In this document: positions 8,239-15,363 of the stretch, piece after piece
How the letters are laid out: each line of letters begins with the position of its first letter
Numbering within the stretch: position 1 is the stretch's first letter
DNA from: CBDDFV01 sp965227335
GTDB taxonomy: Bacteria; Planctomycetota; Phycisphaerae; Phycisphaerales; SM1A02
Direction: 5' to 3'
Length of the DNA stretch: 64,000 nucleotides
Assembly: GCA_965227335.1 (NCBI GenBank)
Contig: CBDDFV010000009.1
Coordinates: forward strand, 310,001-374,000
Made by a program: the position numbers and the translations under genes
The notes under the pieces: model-generated
Database searches by the model: none
What the model was told of the DNA's origin: nothing
Seen by the model: only the letters and a program-made list of their open reading frames with translations

Positions 8239-8727
8239 ATGGGATTCTCAACCGCCGTTTCCGTCGCCTCGTTCTCGGTCGTGCTGGCCGAGACGTTCAC
8301 CGCCGTCATGATGTCGACGCTCGTGCCGGCGACGTTCATCGAAGTCGCGAGCACCGCGAAGCGTCTCGCCCAGAACGCCGCGAACCCCGGCGACGCTGAC
8401 ACGGATGACGCCGTCAATCAGCTCGACGCCCTGCCCGGAGTCGACGGTCTGAAGAAGGTCGTGAATACGATCGCGACCGCCACCGGCGAGCCGACGGAGC
8501 TGCAGATGCTCCTGCCGAAGACGGCGACGATCGACGCCGAGTTCGAGTTCCACGGCAGCGAGAGCTACGCCGCGTCCGTGTCGGGCGGCGCGCAGGTGAA
8601 GGTCGTCACCGTCAGCGCCGGGTACTCGGCGTTGTACGAGACCAGTTCGAGCAACAAGGTGAAGCTCCACATCGAGTTCGCCAGCGTGCCGGTCCAGATC
8701 GGCGACGAGTCGCCGTCCGGCCCCTGA
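8239..8727 (+). CDS. Unknown protein, fourth of the cluster
   Basis: A 162-residue protein. The first 45 residues are hydrophobic and helical (VSVASFSVVLAETFTAVMMSTLVP), with no basic signal-peptide start, so they may form a membrane-associating or core helix. The C-terminal half is strand-rich: TATIDAEFEFHGSES, a Ser/Gly/Val-rich loop with AQVKVVTVSAGYSALYE, then NKVKLHIEFASVPV. This I-(D/E)-x-x-F/L-x-F opening and closing beta strand match the module in the three preceding genes, with a longer intervening loop. A GGGAG ribosome site lies before the ATG. Function unknown; it ends the plus-strand unit and converges on the haemoglobin gene. Confidence 0.6.
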   Translation: MGFSTAVSVASFSVVLAETFTAVMMSTLVPATFIEVASTAKRLAQNAANPGDADTDDAVNQLDALPGVDGLKKVVNTIATATGEPTELQMLLPKTATIDAEFEFHGSESYAASVSGGAQVKVVTVSAGYSALYETSSSNKVKLHIEFASVPVQIGDESPSGP

Positions 8728-8742
8728 CCGTCGCCCCCGCCG

Positions 8743-9150
8743 TCAGTCCGGGCGATTCCGCATGAAGTCCGCCACGTGGGCGAATCGTCCGTCGAGGAAC
8801 GTGCGCAGATCGCCGTCGATGTGCATCTCGTCCAGCGCCCGGGTCATGCACTTCAGCCACTGATCCCGCGCGTCGCCGTCGATCGCGAACGGGGCGTGCC
8901 GCATCCGCAGCCGCGGATGGCCGCGCTGCTGCACATAGTACTGCGGACCCCCCAGCCAGCCGCACAGGAACAGGAAGAGCTTCTCCCGCGACTCCGTCAG
9001 ATCGTCCGGATGCAGCGCCCGAATCGGCGCGCAGGCGGGATCGTCGTCCATCGCGTCGTAGAAGCGGTCGACGAGTTCGCGCACGCGATCTTCGCCGCCG
9101 ATCGCGACGAACGGGGTGTGCTCTGGTCCGAATGTCACGGGTTGGGTCAT
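8743..9150 (-). CDS. Group II truncated haemoglobin
   Basis: A 135-residue 2-over-2 globin that binds haem and O2/NO in the cytoplasm. Visible hallmarks: B10 Tyr in DRFYDAMDDD, the SREKLFLFLCGWLGGP segment of the E helix/EF region, the proximal F8 His in LRMRHAPFAIDG, and G8 Trp in DQWLKCM, all typical of group II (TrHbO/YjbI-like). It probably handles O2 or nitrosative stress. It is followed upstream by a zinc-ribbon gene on the same strand with 15 nt between them, so co-expression is likely. Confidence 0.9.
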   Translation of the reverse strand: MTQPVTFGPEHTPFVAIGGEDRVRELVDRFYDAMDDDPACAPIRALHPDDLTESREKLFLFLCGWLGGPQYYVQQRGHPRLRMRHAPFAIDGDARDQWLKCMTRALDEMHIDGDLRTFLDGRFAHVADFMRNRPD

Positions 9151-9165
9151 GGATCGATGAGCGGT

Positions 9166-9552
9166 TCAGCCGAAGAACTGCCGCAGACGCTCGAGCAGCG
9201 TGACGTCGGCGAGATCGCGGAGTTCGCCCGCGTCGAGGAAGATGCCGCCGCACACGGTGCACGCTTCGTACCGTACATGCCGCTGCTCCGCATCACGCAT
9301 GGCGATCATCGTGGAGCCGTCGCGCGGGCAGACGAGCGAGCGCAGGTCGTCCTTTTCGTCGTGATCCGGCCGTTCCCCGCGATCCGCCGCGCGGACCGCG
9401 TCCGGCGACTTCAACAGCCGCTCCTTCTCCTGCACGTCCAGCCACATCCCGTCGCACGAACGACAGCGGTCGAGAAACACGCCCGCCACGTCCATACGCT
9501 CCATGGAGAGCCGGCACTTCGGACAGTCGATCGCAGCGTCGGGTTCGATCAT
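9166..9552 (-). CDS. Double zf-TFIIB-type zinc-ribbon protein
   Basis: A 128-residue protein with two zinc-ribbon halves: CPKCRLSMERMDVAGVFLDRCRSCDGMWLD (residues about 10-39) and CPRDGSTM ... YEACTVCGGIFLDAGEL (about 75-112). The RC..C.G.WLD pattern is the zf-TFIIB family. In the second half the first knuckle reads CPRDG, so one cysteine is absent. A charged linker (ADRGERPDHDEKDD) joins the two. It probably binds nucleic acid or protein; the role is unknown. Confidence 0.8.
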   Translation of the reverse strand: MIEPDAAIDCPKCRLSMERMDVAGVFLDRCRSCDGMWLDVQEKERLLKSPDAVRAADRGERPDHDEKDDLRSLVCPRDGSTMIAMRDAEQRHVRYEACTVCGGIFLDAGELRDLADVTLLERLRQFFG

Positions 9553-9594
9553 GCGGAGTCTCCCGGGGACAAGGCGCGGCGACGCCTTCTTACC

Positions 9595-10329
9595 TTATTC
9601 GAGTTCCAGCGACAGTTCTTCCAGCACGTCGTTCGTGATGTCCAGCTCCGCCGGATAATGCAGCGCGGTCCGGAGGAAGACCTCCTTCTCCGCCACGTCC
9701 GGCGTCATCGCCTCGAACGCCCGCGCCGTCGGCACGAAACGATAGACCAGATCGATGTCGCGGCGCTCCGCCACCACGTCCACCGCGGCCACGAGATCGC
9801 GGTACGCGCGTTCGACCTGGGACGACGCCAGCCGGCCCAGCGCGGCCTGCTGGTCCCGACGCCACCGCGCGTACTCCTGCTCAAGCTCCTGCATCTGCCG
9901 CACCATCGCCTGCGCGCCCTCGTCCTCCGGACTCATGTCCCGCGCCACGGCGTCCAGCTCCCGGGCCCGCTCCTGGAACGCGTTCTCCTCCTCCTCACGC
10001 TCCTCACGAAACGCCGTCCGCTCCTCCTCGAACAGCTCCGCATCGAGAAGCTGATTCATCACCGCGCCGATGTGCACGAACGCCGTCGACATGGTGCGAT
10101 GCGGCGCGCCGTCCTTCCACGACAGCCGGCCGTCCGCCGCCCGCAGCGTCACCGATCCGTCGTCGCCGTCGCCTTCGAGCGTCAATGACGCGGCGGGCCC
10201 GAGATCCTGCAGCCACGCCCGGCCGGCGGCGAACGCGTCCGCCGCGCTCGACCCGACCAGGGTCGGCAGGTTCATCACGAGCAGCAGGGCGAGCAACGTG
10301 TAGACAATCGTTCGTTCGCGTCGAGACAT
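9595..10329 (-). CDS. OmpH/Skp-like periplasmic coiled-coil protein
   Basis: A 244-residue protein with an N-terminal signal anchor (TIVYTLLALLLVMNLPTLV). A beta segment (residues 48-85) is followed by a long charged coiled coil (about 98-175: EEERTAFREEREEEENAF...) and a short C-terminal strand/helix region. The order of strand, long helical hairpin and strand is that of Skp/OmpH chaperones, which carry unfolded outer membrane proteins across the periplasm, but it is larger than Skp (161). The assignment rests on architecture rather than a clear motif. A typical partner such as bamA is not beside it. Confidence 0.6.
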   Translation of the reverse strand: MSRRERTIVYTLLALLLVMNLPTLVGSSAADAFAAGRAWLQDLGPAASLTLEGDGDDGSVTLRAADGRLSWKDGAPHRTMSTAFVHIGAVMNQLLDAELFEEERTAFREEREEEENAFQERARELDAVARDMSPEDEGAQAMVRQMQELEQEYARWRRDQQAALGRLASSQVERAYRDLVAAVDVVAERRDIDLVYRFVPTARAFEAMTPDVAEKEVFLRTALHYPAELDITNDVLEELSLELE

Positions 10330-10383
10330 GAACGGGCTCCGATTCGGGGACGGGGGGGCGTCAGGGACGAGCGGGCGGTGCGA

Positions 10384-12186
10384 TCAGTTGTCGGTCTCGA
10401 GCACCGCCATGAAGGCTTCCTGCGGAATGTTGACCGATCCCACGGTCTTCATCCGCTTCTTGCCTTCCTTCTGCTTTTCGAGCAGCTTCCGCTTGCGGGT
10501 GATATCGCCGCCGTAACACTTCGCGGTGACGTTCTTGCGGACCGCCTTGATCGTCTCACGGGCGATGATCTTGCCGCCGATCGCCGCCTGCAGCGGGATC
10601 TCGAACTGGTGGCGATCGATCTGCTTGCGGAGTTTGGCCAGGATCACCCGGCCCCGCTGCTCCGCGTGGTCGTGGTGACAGATCATCGACAACGCCTCCA
10701 CGGGGGCGCCGTTGATCAGGATGTTCACCTTGGCGAGTCGGTCGGCGCGGTAGCCGATGATCTCGTAGTCCATCGTGCCGTAGCCGCGGGTGATCGACTT
10801 CAGCTTGTCGTAGAAGTCGTAGATGATTTCGGCGAGCGGCAGTTCATAGTCGAGGATCTGGCGGGTGTCCGAGACGTACCGCTGGCTCTTGAACTGGCCC
10901 CGCCGCGTGTCGCAGAGCTTCATCAGGTCGCCGATGTTTTCGTTCGGGCAGATGATCTCGAGCTTCACGAGCGGCTCGCGGATCTCGACGATGTGGTTGG
11001 GGTCGGGGAGATCGGCCGGGTTCTGGATCACGATCTCCGTGCCGTCCGCCATCACCACCTGGTAGCTGACCGTCGGCGCCGTCTGCACGATGTCGACGCC
11101 GCCCTCGCGCTCCAGCCGCTCCTGCACGATCTCCATGTGCAGGAGACCGAGGAAGCCGCAGCGGAAACCGAAGCCCAGCGCCTCGGAGTGCTGCACCTCG
11201 AAGGTGAAGCTCGCATCGTTCAGATGCAGCCGCTCGATCGCCTCCCGCAACGTCTCGAAATCGCTCCGCTTCGCGTCGCTCGTGGTCGCCGGGTAGAAGT
11301 CGCAGAAGACGACCTGCTGCGGCTCCTCGTAGCCCGGCAACGCCGCATCCGCCGGCGCATGCTCCAGCGTGATCGTGTCGCCGACGCGGACGTCGTCCAG
11401 CGTCTTGATGGCGGCCACCATGTAGCCGACCTCGGAGTGCGACAGCGATTTCACCTTCACCGGGGCCGGCGTGTACCGCCCCAGCTCCGTGATCGTGAAC
11501 GTCCGACCCGTCCCCATCATCCGGATCTTGTCGCCCACCGTCAGCTTCCCGTCGAACACGCGGAAGTAGACGATCACCCCCCGGTAGTCGTCGTAGTGAC
11601 TGTCGAAGATCAACGCCCGCGTCCGGTCCGTCACCGGCGCCCGCGGCGGCGGCAGCTTCTCGCAGATCGCATCCAGCAGCTCCGGGATCCCCTGCCCCGT
11701 CTTCGCCGAACAGTAGATGCAGTCCTCCGCCGGCAGACCGAGCACGTGCTCGATCTCCATCGCGACCCCGTCCGGATCCGCGGCGGGCAGATCGATCTTG
11801 TTCACGACCGGAATCAGCTCCAGGTCGTTGTTCACCGCCAGATACGTGTTCGCCACCGTCTGGGCCTCGACGCCCTGCGTCGAATCGACCACCAGCAGGG
11901 CCCCCTCGCACGCGGTCAACGCCCGCGACACCTCGTACGTGAAGTCGACGTGCCCCGGCGTGTCGATGAAGTTGAGCTGGTACGCCTCGCCCTTGTACTC
12001 ATGGTGCACCGTCACGGCCGAGGCCTTGATCGTGATGCCCCGCTCCCGCTCGAGATCCATCGAATCCAGATGCTGCTCCTTGGCCTCCCGGGCGGTGACC
12101 GCCTTCGTCGCCTGCAGCAGACGGTCGGCGAGGGTGCTCTTGCCATGGTCGATATGCGCGATGATCGAGAAGTTGCGGACGTGCAC
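10384..12186 (-). CDS. lepA: Elongation factor 4 (ribosome back-translocase)
   Basis: A 600-residue translational GTPase of normal family length. It opens MHVRNFSIIAHIDHGKSTLADRLL (P-loop AHIDHGKS), with switch I ERGITIKAS, DTPGHVDFTYEV and NKIDLP, and the LepA-specific C-terminal domain (AKVNILINGAPVEALS, NVTAKCYGGDITRKRKLLEKQKEGKKRMK). It remobilises stalled ribosomes at low temperature or high ionic strength and is peripherally membrane associated. The start is GTG at 12186. A TACAAT -10-like box lies about 55 nt upstream on the minus strand (near 12245). Confidence 0.96.
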   Translation of the reverse strand: MHVRNFSIIAHIDHGKSTLADRLLQATKAVTAREAKEQHLDSMDLERERGITIKASAVTVHHEYKGEAYQLNFIDTPGHVDFTYEVSRALTACEGALLVVDSTQGVEAQTVANTYLAVNNDLELIPVVNKIDLPAADPDGVAMEIEHVLGLPAEDCIYCSAKTGQGIPELLDAICEKLPPPRAPVTDRTRALIFDSHYDDYRGVIVYFRVFDGKLTVGDKIRMMGTGRTFTITELGRYTPAPVKVKSLSHSEVGYMVAAIKTLDDVRVGDTITLEHAPADAALPGYEEPQQVVFCDFYPATTSDAKRSDFETLREAIERLHLNDASFTFEVQHSEALGFGFRCGFLGLLHMEIVQERLEREGGVDIVQTAPTVSYQVVMADGTEIVIQNPADLPDPNHIVEIREPLVKLEIICPNENIGDLMKLCDTRRGQFKSQRYVSDTRQILDYELPLAEIIYDFYDKLKSITRGYGTMDYEIIGYRADRLAKVNILINGAPVEALSMICHHDHAEQRGRVILAKLRKQIDRHQFEIPLQAAIGGKIIARETIKAVRKNVTAKCYGGDITRKRKLLEKQKEGKKRMKTVGSVNIPQEAFMAVLETDN

Positions 12187-12445
12187 AGGGTGGATCTCTC
12201 ACGGGGCGATGGCCGGCATGGACCATCGAGCCCCGCATTGTATCCTCGCCAGCCCCGGTCTTCGACCGCCGCTCATCGCCGACCACCCGGGTCCTCGTCG
12301 ATCGCGGCAACGCACCTGGCGCCTCCGGAGATCGGCGAAGCGAAACACGCCTCAGTCCGGGTCGAGGTCGCCCCCGACACATCGGACGTCACACCAGGCC
12401 CGCGGCCGGAGTGCGCCCCCGCTCACCCGCGTCCGGCCGCCGTCC

Positions 12446-12859
12446 TTACCCCCGCACCTTCGCCCCGCACTCCGGACATCGCTCCCCGGCCGCGTGCACC
12501 TCCAGCCGGTACCCGCAGTCCAGACACACCCGGTGCCCCAGATCACGCATCGCCCGACGCACCGGCTTGAGATACAGCAGCCCGTACATCCACGACACGA
12601 AGACCCAGCCCGCGAGGATCACCAGCAGCATGTGAACGAGGTACGGGGCCGGTGTGCCGAGACCGGCCAGCCAGTCGCCGATGAACTTCGTCGATGGAAA
12701 CAACGCCATCCACACTATCGCCACCCCCAGCGACCAGCCCCACACCTGCGACTTCGAGATGTATTTCTCGTGCGCCAACTCCGTCGCCTTCTTGTATTCA
12801 TCCGGCGACAGTCCCGCGTCCTTGTCCCCGAACGATCCGAACAGCCAGCGCCAATGCAT
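12446..12859 (-). CDS. Small membrane protein with C-terminal zinc ribbon (paralogue 3)
   Basis: A 137-residue protein beginning MHWRWLFGSF. Two membrane segments follow (QVWGWSLGVAIVWMALF, about 38-54, and YLVHMLLVILAGWVFVSWMYGLLYL, about 73-97), then RRAMRDLGHRVCLDCGYRLEVHAAGERCPECGA, a four-Cys zinc ribbon. The two genes upstream on the same strand have the same plan and the same RAMRDLGHRVC junction, so the three are tandem paralogues. Only 2 nt separate its ATG from the previous stop. Function unknown; the ribbon probably faces the cytoplasm. Confidence 0.75.
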   Translation of the reverse strand: MHWRWLFGSFGDKDAGLSPDEYKKATELAHEKYISKSQVWGWSLGVAIVWMALFPSTKFIGDWLAGLGTPAPYLVHMLLVILAGWVFVSWMYGLLYLKPVRRAMRDLGHRVCLDCGYRLEVHAAGERCPECGAKVRG

Positions 12860-12861
12860 GG

Positions 12862-13245
12862 TCACGCCTCCCTGACCGGCGACGATCCGCACTCCGGGCA
12901 CGCCGCGGCTTCGCTGAGTCCGTCCGTGCGATACCCGCACGCCACGCAGACCCGATGCCCGAGATCCCGCATCGCGCGGCGGTACGCCCGATGATGCAGC
13001 CGCCGATCGATCAGCCGCGCAATCACCACCGAGATCACAATCGATGCGACCAGCAACACCCGCTCCCAGCCCGTGGTCAGCCCCAGCGAGAACACGCGCG
13101 GCGCCAGCGCGGCCGTCACCGCGAAGACCGGCGGAACCAGAATGTACGGCCCCAGCGAGGCCGGCCACGACACGTACCCGGCCCGCACCGCGTAGGCCGC
13201 GATGTCCGCCTGCTCCTGCAACGAGAGATCATCCCACGCGGCCAT
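12862..13245 (-). CDS. Small membrane protein with C-terminal zinc ribbon (paralogue 2)
   Basis: A 127-residue protein: a short N-terminal helix (DDLSLQEQADIAAYA), two hydrophobic segments (YILVPPVFAVTAALA and RVLLVASIVISVVIARLI), then YRRAMRDLGHRVCVACGYRTDG...AACPECGS. The last 40 residues are nearly the same as the downstream neighbour's up to the first cysteine pair, showing recent or constrained duplication. It is 14 nt downstream of paralogue 1 and 2 nt upstream of paralogue 3. No recognised function. Confidence 0.72.
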   Translation of the reverse strand: MAAWDDLSLQEQADIAAYAVRAGYVSWPASLGPYILVPPVFAVTAALAPRVFSLGLTTGWERVLLVASIVISVVIARLIDRRLHHRAYRRAMRDLGHRVCVACGYRTDGLSEAAACPECGSSPVREA

Positions 13246-13259
13246 GTACCCGTCTCCGC

Positions 13260-13733
13260 CTACCCTTCCGCCAGCCGCGCCGCTCCACACTCGGGACACG
13301 GCGACGCTCCCGTGCCGCGGTCCAACCAGTAGCCGCACCGCCAGCAAGCATCCATTCCCAGATCGTGCAACGCCAGCGCAATCCACGGACGCATCATGAA
13401 ACGGCCGATCACCGCGATCGTCACCCACGTCAGCAGCATCTGCAGACCGACCATCAGCGCGATCGAGTTCCACGCCATGGACCCCCAGCGCAGCCATCCC
13501 CAGAAGACGATCAGCATCACGGTCGCCGGGACCATCGCCACGAGCACGTCGTACCACCGCACCACCCGACCCAGCGTCCACCCGCCCGGCAGCGTTGCGA
13601 ACGCAATCGCCTTCGGCGGCCGACGTCCCGCCATCGCGTTCCGGCGCACCTGCTCCATGACCGCCCGCCGATCCGCCCGGTCGAGCGGCGCCGACGGGTC
13701 GAGATAGTCGAAGAACAGCCAGCGCAGGTTCAT
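13260..13733 (-). CDS. Small membrane protein with C-terminal zinc ribbon (paralogue 1)
   Basis: A 157-residue protein starting MNLRWLFFDYLD, like MHWRWLFGSF of paralogue 3. A charged N-terminal region is followed by two membrane spans (VLVAMVPATVMLIVFWGWL, about 63-81, and LMVGLQMLLTWVTIAVIGRFM, about 93-113). It ends in ALHDLGMDACWRCGYWLDRGTGASPCPECGA, again a CxxC...CxxC ribbon. It lies 16 nt downstream of the Fpg gene and so is probably in the same minus-strand transcript. Function unknown. Confidence 0.72.
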   Translation of the reverse strand: MNLRWLFFDYLDPSAPLDRADRRAVMEQVRRNAMAGRRPPKAIAFATLPGGWTLGRVVRWYDVLVAMVPATVMLIVFWGWLRWGSMAWNSIALMVGLQMLLTWVTIAVIGRFMMRPWIALALHDLGMDACWRCGYWLDRGTGASPCPECGAARLAEG

Positions 13734-13749
13734 CGCGGTCTCCGTCCCC

Positions 13750-14592
13750 TCACCCCTGGACCTCCGGGACCCACGCCGTCGTGCGGCCGCCGATCGACGC
13801 CCGTCGGATCGCCCGACCGTCCGGCAGCGCGTCCGGACCGTCCGAGGCGCCCCAGCGGTGATGGAACAACCATGACTTCGGCAGTTTCGCCTTGTTCGCG
13901 TTCGCTTTCACCGCGACCCGGACCACGTGACTCAGCTTCGACCGCACCCGCTTCGCTTCCGACCCGTCCAGCGAGTCCGCCGTCCGACGGGGATCGATCG
14001 CCGCCTGGTACAGCACCTCGTCCGCGATCCAGTTCCCGACGCCCGCCGCGAACGACTGATCCAGCAGCAGACCCTTGATGTTCCCGCGCCGACGACCCAG
14101 CAACTCCACGAACTGCTTCGGCGTGGGCATCGACAAGTACGGGTCGAAACCGAGATCCGCGATCGGCGGCTCGTTCCGCGGATCCTCCCGCAGACGAATC
14201 CGACCCAGCCGACGCTTGTTCGTCATCGCCAACTCGCCCCCGTCGTTGAACTCGAACCGGATCTTCGCGAAGCGCGGCGGCCAGGCCGTCTCGAGGTCCT
14301 TCTTCCCGCTCGATGCATACCGGATCCGCTCCGAAGCCGGCGACAGGAACTCGCCCGTCATCCCGAGGTGGAACAATGGATGCGGGCCCGCGTCCAGCTC
14401 CATCCACAACTGCTTGCCGTGACGGGCCGCCGCGACGACCGTCTTCCCGTTCAGCGAACGCTGCATCGTGCGCGGCGTGACGCCGTCGAACACGATGTCG
14501 TCCGCATCGCACCACACCCGCTCGATCCGGCGGCCCTCGGCGATCGACTCGATCAGCCGCCGCGCACGCTCCGCTTCCGGCAACTCGGGCAT
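13750..14592 (-). CDS. Formamidopyrimidine-DNA glycosylase family protein, zincless finger
   Basis: Base-excision repair glycosylase/AP lyase for oxidised purines. The 280-residue protein begins MPELPEAE, giving the catalytic Pro and Glu after Met removal. HLGMTG, the Lys-bearing KDLETAWPPRFAKIRF and the helix-two-turn-helix LLLDQSFAAGVGNWIADEVLYQA are intact. The C-terminal zinc finger has lost all four cysteines: the segment from about residue 243 reads WLFHHRWGAS ... ASIGGRTTAWVPEVQG. This is the zincless finger seen in plant and fungal FPG and in NEIL1, with the DNA-binding Arg of GGRTT retained. It lies 5 nt after a lipoprotein gene. Whether it prefers 8-oxoG or other lesions cannot be told. 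Confidence 0.9.
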   Translation of the reverse strand: MPELPEAERARRLIESIAEGRRIERVWCDADDIVFDGVTPRTMQRSLNGKTVVAAARHGKQLWMELDAGPHPLFHLGMTGEFLSPASERIRYASSGKKDLETAWPPRFAKIRFEFNDGGELAMTNKRRLGRIRLREDPRNEPPIADLGFDPYLSMPTPKQFVELLGRRRGNIKGLLLDQSFAAGVGNWIADEVLYQAAIDPRRTADSLDGSEAKRVRSKLSHVVRVAVKANANKAKLPKSWLFHHRWGASDGPDALPDGRAIRRASIGGRTTAWVPEVQG

Positions 14593-14597
14593 CGACC

Positions 14598-15308
14598 TCA
14601 GTTCCCTTCCACGGGACGCAGCACGCGCTTCATCTGGCGCTCGCCGTTCTCGATGTACGGAGCGCCGTCCTTTTCGCCGAGTTCGAGCGTGCGAATCGGG
14701 GCCTTGTTCTCGTCCGGCTCGAGAATCACGACCGTGTCGTCCGCCACGGACCACCGTCCGTACACCGGATCCCCGATGTCGTCGCCCGTGTCGCGACCCC
14801 ACTGGTAGCGCAGCGTGGCGAAGAATTTCGCGCGATTCACGCCGTCCGACCATTCGCCGATCACGACGTCCTCCGCGACGCGGGGCGGACCCGCCGCGCC
14901 GAACATCGGCGCCTCGCCCGGCAACTGGACCGCGATCCGGTCGTCGATCTTCCGGACCCGCATGCGGATCGGCTCCGGCGACCGCGTCGTGTACGGGTGG
15001 AGCCAGATCACGGCGTAACTGTCCTGATCCCACCGCCCGATCTGGATCGGCGGCTCGTACCGGTTCATCGAAGCGTAGATCATGTACTGATTCGTCGGAC
15101 GAAGACGCATCATCACCTGCCCGTTCGTCCACCACTCCGACAGCTCGTACTCCTCCGTCGGATCAAACGGCAGCGGACCGACGTAGGTCGGCGTCTCCGA
15201 CGACGCCGGCTCCGCGCTCTCGCATCCCGGGGCGGTCAGGCAGCCCAGCGCGACGAAGCACGCCAGCGCAACGGTCAGGGCCGGAATCCGGTTCATATGA
15301 CGCTCCAT
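14598..15308 (-). CDS. Putative lipoprotein of unknown function
   Basis: A 236-residue exported protein. The N-terminus MERHMNRIPALTVALACFVALGCLTAPGCES is a signal peptide with two possible lipobox cysteines (VALGC and TAPGC). The start could also be the Met five codons in (15296). The mature part is strand-rich with repeated W residues and several EWSDG/GRWS turns (EYELSEWWTNGQ, IGRWDQDSY, GRWSVADD), suggesting a beta-sandwich or lipocalin-like fold. I do not recognise the family. It sits between rimO and the Fpg gene on the same strand. Confidence 0.7.
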   Translation of the reverse strand: MERHMNRIPALTVALACFVALGCLTAPGCESAEPASSETPTYVGPLPFDPTEEYELSEWWTNGQVMMRLRPTNQYMIYASMNRYEPPIQIGRWDQDSYAVIWLHPYTTRSPEPIRMRVRKIDDRIAVQLPGEAPMFGAAGPPRVAEDVVIGEWSDGVNRAKFFATLRYQWGRDTGDDIGDPVYGRWSVADDTVVILEPDENKAPIRTLELGEKDGAPYIENGERQMKRVLRPVEGN

Positions 15309-15363
15309 TTCTCGAATACGTTGACCGGACGCTTCGGCACGGACGACGACCCGAACGCGTATG

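Noticed and set aside
10378..12570. 730-codon open frame on the plus strand opposite lepA
   Set aside because: Arg/His/Leu-rich composition with no domain; it is the antisense shadow of lepA, common in very GC-rich DNA.
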